Shown: piece by piece, positions 1 to 8,281 of the stretch
Layout of the letters: every line of letters starts with the position of its first letter
Position numbering within the stretch: position 1 is the first letter of the stretch
NCBI GenBank assembly: GCA_002400415.1
Contig: DGQP01000014.1
Span: 62,001 to 126,000 of the forward strand
Source: Chitinophagaceae bacterium UBA4411
GTDB lineage: Bacteria > Bacteroidota > Bacteroidia > Chitinophagales > Chitinophagaceae
Length of the DNA: 64,000 nucleotides
Direction: 5' to 3'
Position numbers and translations under genes: made by a program
Notes under the pieces: generated by a model
The model's input: the letters and a program-made list of their open reading frames with translations, nothing else
Told to the model about the DNA's origin: nothing
Databases searched by the model: none

Positions 1-1
1 G

Positions 2-283
2 AACAATGACCAGTCATTCACTTACAGCAGTGTTAAACAAATAGCAATAACTGCAAAAACAAATATCAGGGTCAGCGCTGACCAGGTATTGCTGACAGGC
101 ATTGCGCCGGGAGCACATTCAGTTATTATCTATTCTGCCAGTGGCAGTCGTATATATGGCAGGCAACTGACCGGTGAGACAACAGTAACGATCAGCAACA
201 GCTCTTTTGCCGCTGGTATGTATTACCTGAAGATTTATCATGTATCGGGTCGTGAAGAAGTGCTGAAGTTTGTGAAGCCTTAG
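2..283 (+). CDS. C-terminal end of a T9SS-sorted secreted protein (partial)
   Basis: The reading frame is open to the left edge of the window and ends at a TAG at 281-283, so only the last 93 residues are present. They have the look of a type A C-terminal sorting domain of the type IX secretion system: a short beta-sandwich with the pattern VIIYSASGSRIYGRQL, then FAAGMYYLKIYHVSGRE, and a final basic LKFVKP. Such domains are recognised at the outer membrane and removed as the cargo is released or anchored to the surface. The passenger domain lies outside the window, so its function cannot be told. A strong hairpin terminator follows directly. Confidence 0.75.
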   Translation, partial: NNDQSFTYSSVKQIAITAKTNIRVSADQVLLTGIAPGAHSVIIYSASGSRIYGRQLTGETTVTISNSSFAAGMYYLKIYHVSGREEVLKFVKP

Positions 284-301
284 AAATATTCTTTAGTCTG
301 T

Positions 302-336
302 AAAGCAGCAGTGTTATGTGATACTGCTGCTTTTTT
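302..336 (+). terminator. Rho-independent terminator after the T9SS cargo gene
   Basis: A perfect 11-bp stem (302-312 with 323-333) encloses a 10-nt loop and runs into a T6 tract. It lies 18 bases after the stop codon of the partial plus-strand gene. Confidence 0.85.
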
Positions 337-354
337 ATTGAGCATTAGCAGGCT

Positions 355-711
355 TCACCTGGAAATACCGGTAATGATGAAATTTTCGGTACAACAGGGC
401 ATACCGGTGGCAGCAGCTGTTTCTTTAACATCTCCACTGATGATTACCCGGAGATCATGCACCCGGAATTCGGCTGCCAGTGAACAGGGCTTTAATTTAC
501 TGTCTATAGAACCCTGTTCAATAAGGTAGAAATTACCGGCATCCGCCTTTATTACAGCCTGTTGATTGGTGATTTGCCTGACAGTTGGGGCGCCGGCGAA
601 ACAACCGGCAGCGGAATCAGTATTTTTTTTGCAGGATGCCACCAGGATTGTTACCAGCAGCAAAAAAGAAGTATTTCGTTTGTAAGGCATGTCCTTTTTT
701 GAGGCTGACAT
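355..711 (-). CDS. Small lipoprotein of unknown function
   Basis: A 118-residue protein with a type II signal peptide: a basic start, the hydrophobic stretch TSFLLLVTILVAS and a lipobox cysteine followed by KKN, so it should be a lipid-anchored envelope protein. The mature part is short and beta-rich with four further cysteines (GCFAG, KPCSL, MPCC), which could form disulfides in the periplasm. An in-frame ATG at 690 gives a more usual signal-peptide N-terminus (MPYKRN) and may be the true start. I do not recognise a characterised family. It is transcribed towards the terminator at 302-336. Confidence 0.7.
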   Translation of the reverse strand: MSASKKDMPYKRNTSFLLLVTILVASCKKNTDSAAGCFAGAPTVRQITNQQAVIKADAGNFYLIEQGSIDSKLKPCSLAAEFRVHDLRVIISGDVKETAAATGMPCCTENFIITGISR

Positions 712-745
712 TTTTTAGCGTTAAATCGTTGCTTCCCCGTGACTG

Positions 746-1102
746 CTATGCCCCTTGACCGAATGTCAGCAAGTTATTATCAGGGTCCAACAATGAAAAT
801 TCCTTTTGCCCCCAGGGTTTCAGTTGCAACGGCCCTGCCGGGTGTATGCTTACCTGTTGATCCAGCAGCGATCGGTACAGGTTCTCAATATCATCTGTCC
901 GGATATAAACCTGCCCGTAATTTTCGCGGGGATCAAGCTCTTTGAATTCAAAAAAATGAAGTTCAATAGCATCTTTTTGCAGCATTAAATAACCATCATA
1001 GTCCGCATCTCCCAATTGCCGGAAACTTAACTGATTGATATAAAAATCTTTTGTCACAGCTTTATTTCGCATGGGAATTTTGGGATGGATGGCGGTGAGC
1101 AT
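746..1102 (-). CDS. VOC-family (glyoxalase/bleomycin-resistance-like) protein
   Basis: A 118-residue cytosolic protein with the vicinal-oxygen-chelate fold. The start IHPKIPMRNKAVTKDFYIN is the usual first strand and helix of this fold. The family's metal-site region can be followed in LHFFEFKEL, and the C-terminal KPWGQKEFSLLDPDNNLLTF is the classical final beta-strand pair with the terminal metal-ligand segment. Members include glyoxalases, dioxygenases and drug-binding proteins such as bleomycin-resistance proteins. At this length it should dimerise to form its sites. The substrate cannot be inferred from sequence alone. Confidence 0.85.
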   Translation of the reverse strand: MLTAIHPKIPMRNKAVTKDFYINQLSFRQLGDADYDGYLMLQKDAIELHFFEFKELDPRENYGQVYIRTDDIENLYRSLLDQQVSIHPAGPLQLKPWGQKEFSLLDPDNNLLTFGQGA

Positions 1103-1209
1103 GGCTTCAAATTTTATTAAACTAAGCGATTCTATTTAACGCATCGCCTTTCTCCAGATATTACCAAACAATGTCTGGCGCAGGCAATTATTCATAATAT
1201 TTCAATTTA

Positions 1210-1689
1210 TCACTCCGCCTTTACTGGCATTATCCTTTCAAACTGGTTTTTCAACCTGTCAGCAGAAAAATAGATGAGACCTCGCAAAGAAATAAAGATT
1301 ATAAATAATGTTATAACTACAGACCAATCATTGGTGTTAGAAACAAACAGGTTCACTAACTTGAAAACAAATAATATAAGGAAGAGGTAGAATGCTAACA
1401 AAATAATATAGCTCGGCCTAATCTCAGCATGTATAATAGTTTCCTCATTTCCTTGTTGCTCAAAGTTGCCTTTAATGACTGCAGCGTGCGGAGACATGTT
1501 AAATAGGCTAAATGTTGGAAATGATAATTTTGAATATAGCTGAAATGTATTGTCCTCATTCACTTTGGCAGCTAGATTTATTTCAATATTATGCCACGGA
1601 ATCTTTGTTATTGACATCAGGCGTGACCGTATATGATCTGCAGGTTCAAAAATTGTGTATGTGTATTTCTGGTTTAAAAGAAGAGGCAT
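1210..1689 (-). CDS. Unknown two-helix membrane protein
   Basis: A 159-residue protein with a soluble N-terminal half (about residues 1-90, beta-rich) followed by two hydrophobic helices at about 93-115 (PSYIILLAFYLFLILFVF) and 122-142 (WSVVITLFIIFISLRGL), then a short charged tail. There is no signal peptide, so the N-terminal domain is probably cytosolic. No family is recognised. The gene and the next one upstream (1802-2431) are visibly A+T-richer than the surroundings, which may mark acquired DNA. Confidence 0.6.
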   Translation of the reverse strand: MPLLLNQKYTYTIFEPADHIRSRLMSITKIPWHNIEINLAAKVNEDNTFQLYSKLSFPTFSLFNMSPHAAVIKGNFEQQGNEETIIHAEIRPSYIILLAFYLFLILFVFKLVNLFVSNTNDWSVVITLFIIFISLRGLIYFSADRLKNQFERIMPVKAE

Positions 1690-1801
1690 GTGAATTTTTT
1701 CTTAGATGAGTCTCATGAAAGCGGCTTATCATGGTTAGTTATTGCATCAAACGGCGAGCCGGTTACATCAGACTCGCCTGCGAATAGATAAGATGCAATA
1801 T

Positions 1802-2431
1802 TTATTTCAGATAGGTAAACCTGTCTTTTGATACAAACATATACTTTCTAAATTCAGTGTTTAACTCAAAATAATAAGGGTCTACAGAACTTTCAAAAGA
1901 TTCACTTATAAGCACAGCATTGGATTCGGTTTTCAAACGTAATCTCATAGTGGTGTTACTCCCTCCTTTTAATTTATAAGTTGTAAATAACATTAATTGA
2001 CCCGGATCGAGGATCATTGGATAATAGCTGTTACCGCACCAGCTGTAAATCCAAAATTCAACTGGCTTCCACTTGTTCTGATAATTAACTGCTTCTTTTG
2101 TGGTAATCAGGCTTCCATCTTGCCGGAGCAACTTAATTTGCTTGGATCCCGAATTGTAAAGAATAAAATACTCTATTGAATCTGCTTTGTATAAAAAAAG
2201 TGCTTGTGGTAGCCTGATTGTGTCTGCGCCAGAAACAAAGTATGGATTCTCAATATTTACCCTCTTAAGTACATAGGGTGCTTTATCAAAACGAATGTTC
2301 TTGGAGAGAGTAAGAATTGTGTCAACTCTGGAGTATCCACTCGATTGGAGCCCATCTTCAGAATAAAACAGTTCCTGGGCAAATAGATTGCTGCCAAGAA
2401 TTATTAGAATGATTAAAAGCGTAATTCTCAT
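1802..2431 (-). CDS. Unknown secreted or periplasmic protein
   Basis: A 209-residue protein starting with a clear Sec signal peptide (MRITLLIILIILGSNLFAQ). The mature part is predicted to be mostly beta-strand and has one isolated Trp-Cys-Gly segment (IYSWCGNSYYP). No known domain is recognised. It is A+T-rich like its neighbour at 1210-1689 and shares its orientation, but the 112-base gap makes co-transcription uncertain. The start ATG at 2431 is the only one that gives a complete signal peptide. Confidence 0.65.
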   Translation of the reverse strand: MRITLLIILIILGSNLFAQELFYSEDGLQSSGYSRVDTILTLSKNIRFDKAPYVLKRVNIENPYFVSGADTIRLPQALFLYKADSIEYFILYNSGSKQIKLLRQDGSLITTKEAVNYQNKWKPVEFWIYSWCGNSYYPMILDPGQLMLFTTYKLKGGSNTTMRLRLKTESNAVLISESFESSVDPYYFELNTEFRKYMFVSKDRFTYLK

Positions 2432-2514
2432 AGTTGCTACAACAAATAAATTTACGATACCGCTTCTATAAATATCTATTACTAATAAGTATGGCTTTAA
2501 TGTCAGCCATAATC

Positions 2515-3435
2515 CTATATCTCCCTCGCCTTATTCAATTTATTCTCCACCGGCTCTACGGTATAGCCTTCTTTGCGCAGCAGGTTAATAACACCCTGCT
2601 CACCGGGCAGGTGCCCCGCCCCCACCGCAATTACTAATGCTTTCTTAGGTAAAAGGTCGTTCAGTTTTTTTACCCAATTGCGGTTGCGGTTGTACAATAA
2701 TATTTCGGTAAAGCCCGACATGCCCGCATCGGCTTTCGTCATCATCTCTTCTAATTTTTGCAGGTCCTGGTCATTATAAGCTTTCAGCATGTCTTTCATC
2801 TCGGCGCCGTCATCGGATTTGCCATTGTTCTTTACATAACTCACTAATTGCTCGGCCTGCATTTTATACGGGATACTGTCCAGCATACCGGCCTGGTAAC
2901 TCATGGTCTCCAGTCCCTTTATTTCTTTGTCATTGTCCTTTGCTTCCTGCATCACAACCTGGTCCATCGCCGCCATATTATCACAGGGTAGCTTGGATTG
3001 TTCCAGCGTGGAAGCCGCGAGGATGGGTTTAAAACTTTCCAGCATCGAAAAAGGGATCAGGGAGGTTCTGCTTTCAAAATATTCCTTTACCAATGTGTAA
3101 TCTCCGGGGCTCAGCAGGTCCTGCAGGGTGGTATCACCGGTCATTTTCATTTTGGCCATGGCACCAAACATTTCCATCAGGTTGTCCATATCAATTTCGA
3201 GGTACACTTCATCCGCAGCTTTGATGGCTTTTTTCATATTGTCACTGAGTACCGCATCATCCCCGCAAAGCATATGGATGGTGCCGAAGAGATAAGACGG
3301 TTTGGACAATCCCTTACCACTGATCTTCCATAATAAAGTATTGGTACTGGCCGATGTCTTCAGTCCATCATTTTTCTGGGCACAACCGGCCATCGTCAAC
3401 AATCCAAGCAGGAAAACAGAACTCCATCTTTTCAT
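2515..3435 (-). CDS. TraB/GumN-family lipoprotein
   Basis: A 306-residue protein of the TraB/GumN family. The hallmark pieces are present: the N-terminal SKPSYLFGTIHMLCGDD (GTxH motif), the acidic EVYLEIDMDN, the central KGLETMSYQ, and the C-terminal AVGAGHLPGEQGVINLLRKEG (GxxH motif). Family members are related to Tiki proteases and to EreA/ChaN-like enzymes, and the conserved GTxH/GxxH and Glu residues are thought to bind metal. The chosen ATG at 3435 gives a lipoprotein signal peptide ending in TMAGC; a longer reading frame from 3510 would bury it behind 25 unlikely residues. The substrate is unknown. Confidence 0.85.
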   Translation of the reverse strand: MKRWSSVFLLGLLTMAGCAQKNDGLKTSASTNTLLWKISGKGLSKPSYLFGTIHMLCGDDAVLSDNMKKAIKAADEVYLEIDMDNLMEMFGAMAKMKMTGDTTLQDLLSPGDYTLVKEYFESRTSLIPFSMLESFKPILAASTLEQSKLPCDNMAAMDQVVMQEAKDNDKEIKGLETMSYQAGMLDSIPYKMQAEQLVSYVKNNGKSDDGAEMKDMLKAYNDQDLQKLEEMMTKADAGMSGFTEILLYNRNRNWVKKLNDLLPKKALVIAVGAGHLPGEQGVINLLRKEGYTVEPVENKLNKAREI

Positions 3436-3486
3436 GCAATAAAATTTTAAGCAAGTTACTGAACTAAGTGCAGATGAGAGTAAGGC

Positions 3487-3632
3487 CGCAGATTGCACAG
3501 ATTTACACAAATTACCAGTTTTTAAACTGGTTGATACCGCACAGGTACTAAATATCTTTTCTCCCTTTTGTGATGACCTATGAATAATTGCCTGGATATA
3601 ATAATCCGTGAGAATCCGTGTAATCTGTGGCT
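3487..3632. repeat. Intergenic inverted repeat of the CACGGATT type
   Basis: Two 29-base copies face each other in the intergenic space: 3487-3515 reads in plus orientation and 3604-3632 in minus orientation. By eye 22 of 29 positions agree. Each copy is itself built of degenerate units of the form CACnGATT. Sequences of this kind recur between genes in many environmental bacteria (my recollection, not searched). The pair could fold into a long stem with about a 90-nt loop between two co-oriented minus-strand genes. Confidence 0.6.
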
Positions 3633-4716
3633 AACCCTTCCAAAAAACTTCCGACCAATAGCGGGAGAAACGGGTACCCCATTTTACCTGCAATTCTTCT
3701 GCGGGTACGGGCAATCCCAATTCCTGTTTAACGGCGAGTAAAGGAAGGTTTACACCGGCACCCAATGCAGCGGATATAGTGCCCTGCACCCGGGGATTTA
3801 TTTCTATTAATAAGAACGGGCCTTCTGCTGAACGTTTGACCTGTATACCAATATTACCATGCAGCTGCAGCTCTTTAATGATCTGAGTGCAATAGCTGAT
3901 GATTGCTTCATCGTTAACAAACTCCCCTTCCACGCTGATGCCATTGATCATTTTTTGTCTCCGTCTTGGTACAATCAGTTTTGATTCACCATGATCAGCT
4001 AAACAATCCACGGAATATTCTTCACCCGGTAAATATTCACTGACCAATAATTCAGGAAACACACCGGAAGATAAGATACGGATGGCATCGTGCAAACGGA
4101 GATAGGTTGAAGAAGGTTTATAATTGAATAACAGATCCAGTTCATCCATCTGCTCCGAGAGAATCCTGAAACCCCGGCTGCCATTGGATACGGATGGTTT
4201 GAAGCAGACATTTTTTCCCGGGTAGCCCAGTTCCAGCACTGCTTCCCGGAATTGTTCAACCGTCTCCACTATTTTAAAAGCCGGAACCGCCATGCCCCTC
4301 CATTGCAGGAATTCGTACAAACGGCTTTTATCGTTAGCGATCTCTAAAGAAGCTGCGGAGGAAACTAATAATTTAGCCCCGGCCATTTCAAAATCAGTTT
4401 TGCGCAATGCCAGCGGTATGAGTTCTTTGGTCACCAGCGGCATCACGACATGAATATCTTTTTCCCGGCAGATGGATAAGAGGGTATCTGCAAAACCCGG
4501 ATCATTCGCTGCCGGGATTGTTACAAAGTCATTCGTAAGAAAACGGCCAACTGCATTGGGGTTGGCATCTGCTGCCGTGATACGAATAGCTGAATTTTGC
4601 CAGAGACATTGCATAATACCCGCAGCGCCGGGAGCACCGGCACCTGTCATGAGGAGGTGGATACCCCTGTCTCCTGAAGGGGAACCTGTGCTGTTTCTAT
4701 CATTACTACCAGGCAT
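3631..4716 (-). CDS. ATP-grasp ligase, carbamoyl-phosphate-synthase-like
   Basis: A 361-residue protein with a pre-ATP-grasp Rossmann-like domain (GIHLLMTGAGAPGAAGIMQ, about 18-37) followed by an ATP-grasp fold. Visible landmarks are NDKSRLYEFLQWRGMAVPAF (start of the grasp domain), CFKPSVSNGSRGFRIL (Gly-rich lid), EYLPGEEYSVDC, and EINPRVQGTISAALG, which carries the Mg-binding Glu and Asn. Such stand-alone enzymes couple a carboxylate to an amine through an acyl phosphate. No pathway genes sit next to it, so the substrate is open. An internal ATG near residue 23 is a possible alternative start. Confidence 0.8.
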   Translation of the reverse strand: MPGSNDRNSTGSPSGDRGIHLLMTGAGAPGAAGIMQCLWQNSAIRITAADANPNAVGRFLTNDFVTIPAANDPGFADTLLSICREKDIHVVMPLVTKELIPLALRKTDFEMAGAKLLVSSAASLEIANDKSRLYEFLQWRGMAVPAFKIVETVEQFREAVLELGYPGKNVCFKPSVSNGSRGFRILSEQMDELDLLFNYKPSSTYLRLHDAIRILSSGVFPELLVSEYLPGEEYSVDCLADHGESKLIVPRRRQKMINGISVEGEFVNDEAIISYCTQIIKELQLHGNIGIQVKRSAEGPFLLIEINPRVQGTISAALGAGVNLPLLAVKQELGLPVPAEELQVKWGTRFSRYWSEVFWKG

Positions 4717-4834
4717 AAGTCATTTAATTCGTCAGTAATTTTAGCTGATCAAATGTAGCATAAAGGTAACTGCTTAAAGAAGTTCCGGGAGCAGTCAGTA
4801 TTTACGTCCAAAATTCCCCTTCGGGGACAGGGGG

Positions 4835-6766
4835 CTAATTCACTACCGCTTCTTCCCCATATACCTGGTCTTTGAATTTTAAAGAAGGTGACGGAAGAAA
4901 TGCACCGATGCCCAGGCTTTCCCATTTGGCATCTACCGATTGGATGGTGGCATCATCTGCTACAATGATATTGGGCCAGTCACGATGGAAGTTGTCCAGC
5001 TCTTTTGTCTTACGGGTACCATCGAGACCCATGCAGGCAAAATAGTTGACGGTTTGATTAGTTGATGGGTTAACTGGTTTCGTAAACAGGTGGAAATCTC
5101 TTTTCGGATCAAGGTTATTACAAAAGCGCCAGAGAGCTGTGGGCAGATCATTGGCATCAACGGTATGCTCCACATAAAGGATCATTTTTACTGCCTGCAT
5201 TTCTGCAAGCGAACAAAGTTGTTGATGCAATTCACCGATATGCCCTGCCCTGCTTTTTTGAACCGAAATAATAATACAGGGAATTTCTTTTTTCAGTAAG
5301 GAAAGATTTACCGAATGAATTTCTGGGAAAGCTGATCTTAGCAAAGCCTCTGTCAATTGCCCTTTGTCAATTGCCCATTGATAACCATCTGCAATTTCTT
5401 CCTCATATTTCTTTGTTCCGTCAATACACATCTTTCCACCAAAACCCAATTTGCTGCAACTGTGATCGAGCACATCCATCGGTCCGCTGGCAAAAGCAAT
5501 ATCTGTGGCCGGGTTTAAATTTTTAAACACATATTTTGCAAGTGCTTCATAATCCTGGATCTTCACAGTTTCATCTGCCATTACCAGTATTTTGTTGAAC
5601 ATCATCTGCCCGGCACCCCACATGGCATTCATTACTTTTTGTCCTTGCCCGGCATAATCTTTTTTGATCTGAGCAATCACAAGGTTATGAAACACTCCTT
5701 CCACCGGCATATCCATATCCATGATTTCGGGTACCATGGTCATTTTGATCGGTGCCAGAAAGATACGTTCAGTGGCTTTGCCCAGCCAGGCATCTTCCTG
5801 TGGCGGTATTCCAACAATAGTGGCAGGATATACCGCATTCTTTTTATGAGTGATGGCGGTGATATGAAAACGGGGATAGAAATCAGGCAGGGAATAATAA
5901 CCGGTATGATCACCAAAAGGGCCTTCCCAGATCAGTTCATCGCCGGGGTCCACATAACCTTCAATAATAAAATCAGCATCAGCCGGTACTTCCACACCAG
6001 GTTGAGAAATACATTTTACCAGTTCCACTTTTCTTTTGCGGAGAAAACCGGCCAGCATATATTCATCCACATTCTCCGGCAAGGGTGCTGTGGCAGAATA
6101 GGCATAAACGGGATCACCACCCAGCGCTACTGCCACCGGCATTCGCTTATTCAATTTTTTATATTCAGCAAAATGTTTGGCAGACACTTTATGCTTATGC
6201 CAGTGCATACCGGTGAGTGCGGGGCCGAAGACCTGCATACGGTACATACCCACATTACGGCTGTTGGTATTTGGATCTTTGGTATGAATGATGGGCAGTG
6301 TAACAAAGGGGCCACCATCCTTTGGCCAGCAGGTGATAACAGGAAGCTTAGTGATATCAGGCGTAGTCATCACTACTTCCTGGCATTCACCTTTTCCTTT
6401 TTTTACTTTGGGCATCCAACTGGCGAACTGGCCGAGCCTGGGCAGCATTTTTAATTTATCCAGGATACCTTCTTTAGGAGCAGCTAAAAGTTTGAATAAG
6501 TTTTCGATCTCGCGGGTCACATCATCAAGATGGGTTACACCCAGCGCCATGCACATTCTTTTTTCACTGCCGTAAGCATTCATCAGTACCGGGAAATCAT
6601 AACCGGTATTTTCAAAGAGAATGGCTTTACCACCGTTCCCTGATTTACTGATACGGTCAGTGATCTCTGCTATTTCCAGTTTGGGGTCAACATAAGTGGT
6701 AATGCGAAGTAGTTCCCCGGCTTTGTCCAATGCATCGATAAATTGCTGCTGATTTTTCCAGGCCAT
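4835..6766 (-). CDS. UbiD-family prenylated-FMN decarboxylase
   Basis: A 643-residue UbiD-type (de)carboxylase. UbiD enzymes use prenylated FMN and Mn/K to remove carboxyl groups from aromatic or unsaturated acids. Visible signature parts are NVGMYRMQ (171-178, metal Asn and catalytic Arg), MHWHKHK, and ELIWEGPFGDHTGYY (277-291), with the conserved acidic residues at E277 and E281. The long form is common in Bacteroidota, where a UbiD homologue may serve menaquinone synthesis, so a quinone role is likely but not shown. No UbiX or men gene is adjacent. The ATG at 6766 gives the usual start MAWKNQQQFIDAL. Confidence 0.88.
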   Translation of the reverse strand: MAWKNQQQFIDALDKAGELLRITTYVDPKLEIAEITDRISKSGNGGKAILFENTGYDFPVLMNAYGSEKRMCMALGVTHLDDVTREIENLFKLLAAPKEGILDKLKMLPRLGQFASWMPKVKKGKGECQEVVMTTPDITKLPVITCWPKDGGPFVTLPIIHTKDPNTNSRNVGMYRMQVFGPALTGMHWHKHKVSAKHFAEYKKLNKRMPVAVALGGDPVYAYSATAPLPENVDEYMLAGFLRKRKVELVKCISQPGVEVPADADFIIEGYVDPGDELIWEGPFGDHTGYYSLPDFYPRFHITAITHKKNAVYPATIVGIPPQEDAWLGKATERIFLAPIKMTMVPEIMDMDMPVEGVFHNLVIAQIKKDYAGQGQKVMNAMWGAGQMMFNKILVMADETVKIQDYEALAKYVFKNLNPATDIAFASGPMDVLDHSCSKLGFGGKMCIDGTKKYEEEIADGYQWAIDKGQLTEALLRSAFPEIHSVNLSLLKKEIPCIIISVQKSRAGHIGELHQQLCSLAEMQAVKMILYVEHTVDANDLPTALWRFCNNLDPKRDFHLFTKPVNPSTNQTVNYFACMGLDGTRKTKELDNFHRDWPNIIVADDATIQSVDAKWESLGIGAFLPSPSLKFKDQVYGEEAVVN

Positions 6767-6834
6767 GTGTCTTATAATTGCTGCAAATGTACAACATGGC
6801 AGGGCTGTTAAGGTTCAAAAGGGATAGTATCGTA

Positions 6835-7698
6835 TCAGTACACATTTGCCGGGCACCCCATCTTACTTCTTCTTCCGCCAAAGCCTGATCCGCCGCTGCC
6901 ATTACCAATACGGTAGGTAAGGTGAATGCCTGTGAAATAATAAAAATCTTTATTGGCAGGACTCCCCCGTTCATCGGCTTTGGCCGGGTAGGTGGGATTG
7001 CCACCGGGCAGTTCATCACCACGATAAGACATATCAACGGCTAACTGGCCCTTGGCGGCCAGCAGGTCATTGACATCAATATAATTTTTGCTGACATCAT
7101 CTAAGTAGTCAGTAAACAGTTTACGCATACCCAGTTCAACAGCAATTCTCAGTTTGTCGTTAACCGCAAACTTTATACCGCCACCAAATGGCAGGGCCAG
7201 TTGAGTAAGATTATAAGGTTGCCGGTCGGGATAACCTGCTATCCCCTGTCCCTCGGTACTCAGTGGTTTCAGGAATATTTTATTTGTTGAGCCGTTGTAT
7301 GCATAAGGATTATAATGAAACACAGCCAGCCCCCCGAATATATAAGGCGAATAGCGGCGGTCATAGAGATTAAATAAGTAGTATTCCCCAACAGCACTCA
7401 GTTCAATGATCTTTGTTTCAAAAGCAAGATTCCTGGCCACGAGATAGGGTTTATCACTGAAACGGTCAGCACCGCCAACGATTGCATAGGTCAGTCCGCC
7501 ACGGAGCATGATCTGGTCTTTCAGTTCATAATTCAGGGTAAGACCAATAGCCCCGTTTGTTACTTTTTTCGGTAAGATTTTATCTGTCAAATCCCCATTA
7601 TAGGCAGCGAGGCCGCCGAAGAGGCCCACATGCAGCCGCTGGCTGCTGGCAGCTGTGGAGAGGCAAATGAAGAGAATCAGTAATTTGTTCGTCCGCAT
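6835..7698 (-). CDS. Outer-membrane beta-barrel protein, DUF6089 type
   Basis: A 287-residue protein with a signal peptide (MRTNKLLILFICLSTAASSQ) and an alternating-hydrophobicity pattern of about eight to ten strands, beginning HVGLFGGLAAYNGDLTD, which is typical of DUF6089/OmpA-like barrels in Bacteroidota. Aromatic girdle segments such as YYFTGIHLTYRIG appear near the end. The C-terminus after the last strand is unusual, Gly- and Arg-rich and containing one Cys (GSGFGGRRSKMGCPANVY). The role is unknown; such proteins are structural or pore-forming. Confidence 0.8.
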   Translation of the reverse strand: MRTNKLLILFICLSTAASSQRLHVGLFGGLAAYNGDLTDKILPKKVTNGAIGLTLNYELKDQIMLRGGLTYAIVGGADRFSDKPYLVARNLAFETKIIELSAVGEYYLFNLYDRRYSPYIFGGLAVFHYNPYAYNGSTNKIFLKPLSTEGQGIAGYPDRQPYNLTQLALPFGGGIKFAVNDKLRIAVELGMRKLFTDYLDDVSKNYIDVNDLLAAKGQLAVDMSYRGDELPGGNPTYPAKADERGSPANKDFYYFTGIHLTYRIGNGSGGSGFGGRRSKMGCPANVY

Positions 7699-7894
7699 GG
7701 TATACTTGTTTGATGAGAACGTATAGCAAATTTAAGGCCGTCAGCAACCTTTTGATTCATAAACGGGAAAAATGGTTAATAAGTATGCTTGCAGATCAGT
7801 TTGGCAGACAACCTTATGTTTTGATACTCAATAGTCATTTTACCAGCACGTAGTTTCGAAGTTGAGAAGGAAATTCTTGATAAATTCGCCTATT

Positions 7895-8278
7895 ATGTTC
7901 GATTTTTCAACTATTGATGAAGCTATCCAAAATTTTCGACAGGGTAAATATGGAATATTTATATCCCGTAAAGCCCGATCTGACTGGTTTGAGTTTCAAT
8001 ATCGCTCTGTTGAATGGGAAAAGGATCATTTTAAAATCATAGTAGAGATTTTTCCAGACCTTGATAAGGAGGGGAATTCTATTAGCTGGAACCTGAGCAT
8101 GCTTATTCACCGGGATGAAAATGGGCGGAGGTATTATTATAAAGAGACTTTTTTAAGATCAGTGTCCTTTGATGAAGTAGAGAAAAATATTTATCCTGTA
8201 CTTAGTAAAAAATATGAACAATACAATTCTTCAAGTCCTGCCATGCATGATTTGGAGTTTATTGAATTAAAGAAGTAA
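7895..8278 (+). CDS. Unknown small soluble protein
   Basis: A 127-residue protein with no signal peptide or membrane segment. It has an aromatic, amphipathic core (KARSDWFEFQYRSVEW, FKIIVEIFPD, WNLSMLIHRDENGRRYYYK), suggesting a small alpha/beta domain. The ATG at 7895 was preferred to a TTG at 7862. The gene is A+T-rich relative to both neighbours and stands alone between a minus-strand barrel gene and the convergent epimerase gene, which ends 3 bases after its stop. No family is recognised; it may be recently acquired. Confidence 0.55.
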   Translation: MFDFSTIDEAIQNFRQGKYGIFISRKARSDWFEFQYRSVEWEKDHFKIIVEIFPDLDKEGNSISWNLSMLIHRDENGRRYYYKETFLRSVSFDEVEKNIYPVLSKKYEQYNSSSPAMHDLEFIELKK

Positions 8279-8281
8279 AAA

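Noticed and set aside
2490..2511. TATGGCT/AGCCATA hairpin after the TraB/GumN gene
   Set aside because: Seven pairs only and no T-tract on the gene's strand; not supportable as a terminator.
5639..6454. Long open frame opposite the UbiD gene
   Set aside because: It lies wholly antisense to a well-supported gene and has no family features; a codon-bias shadow.
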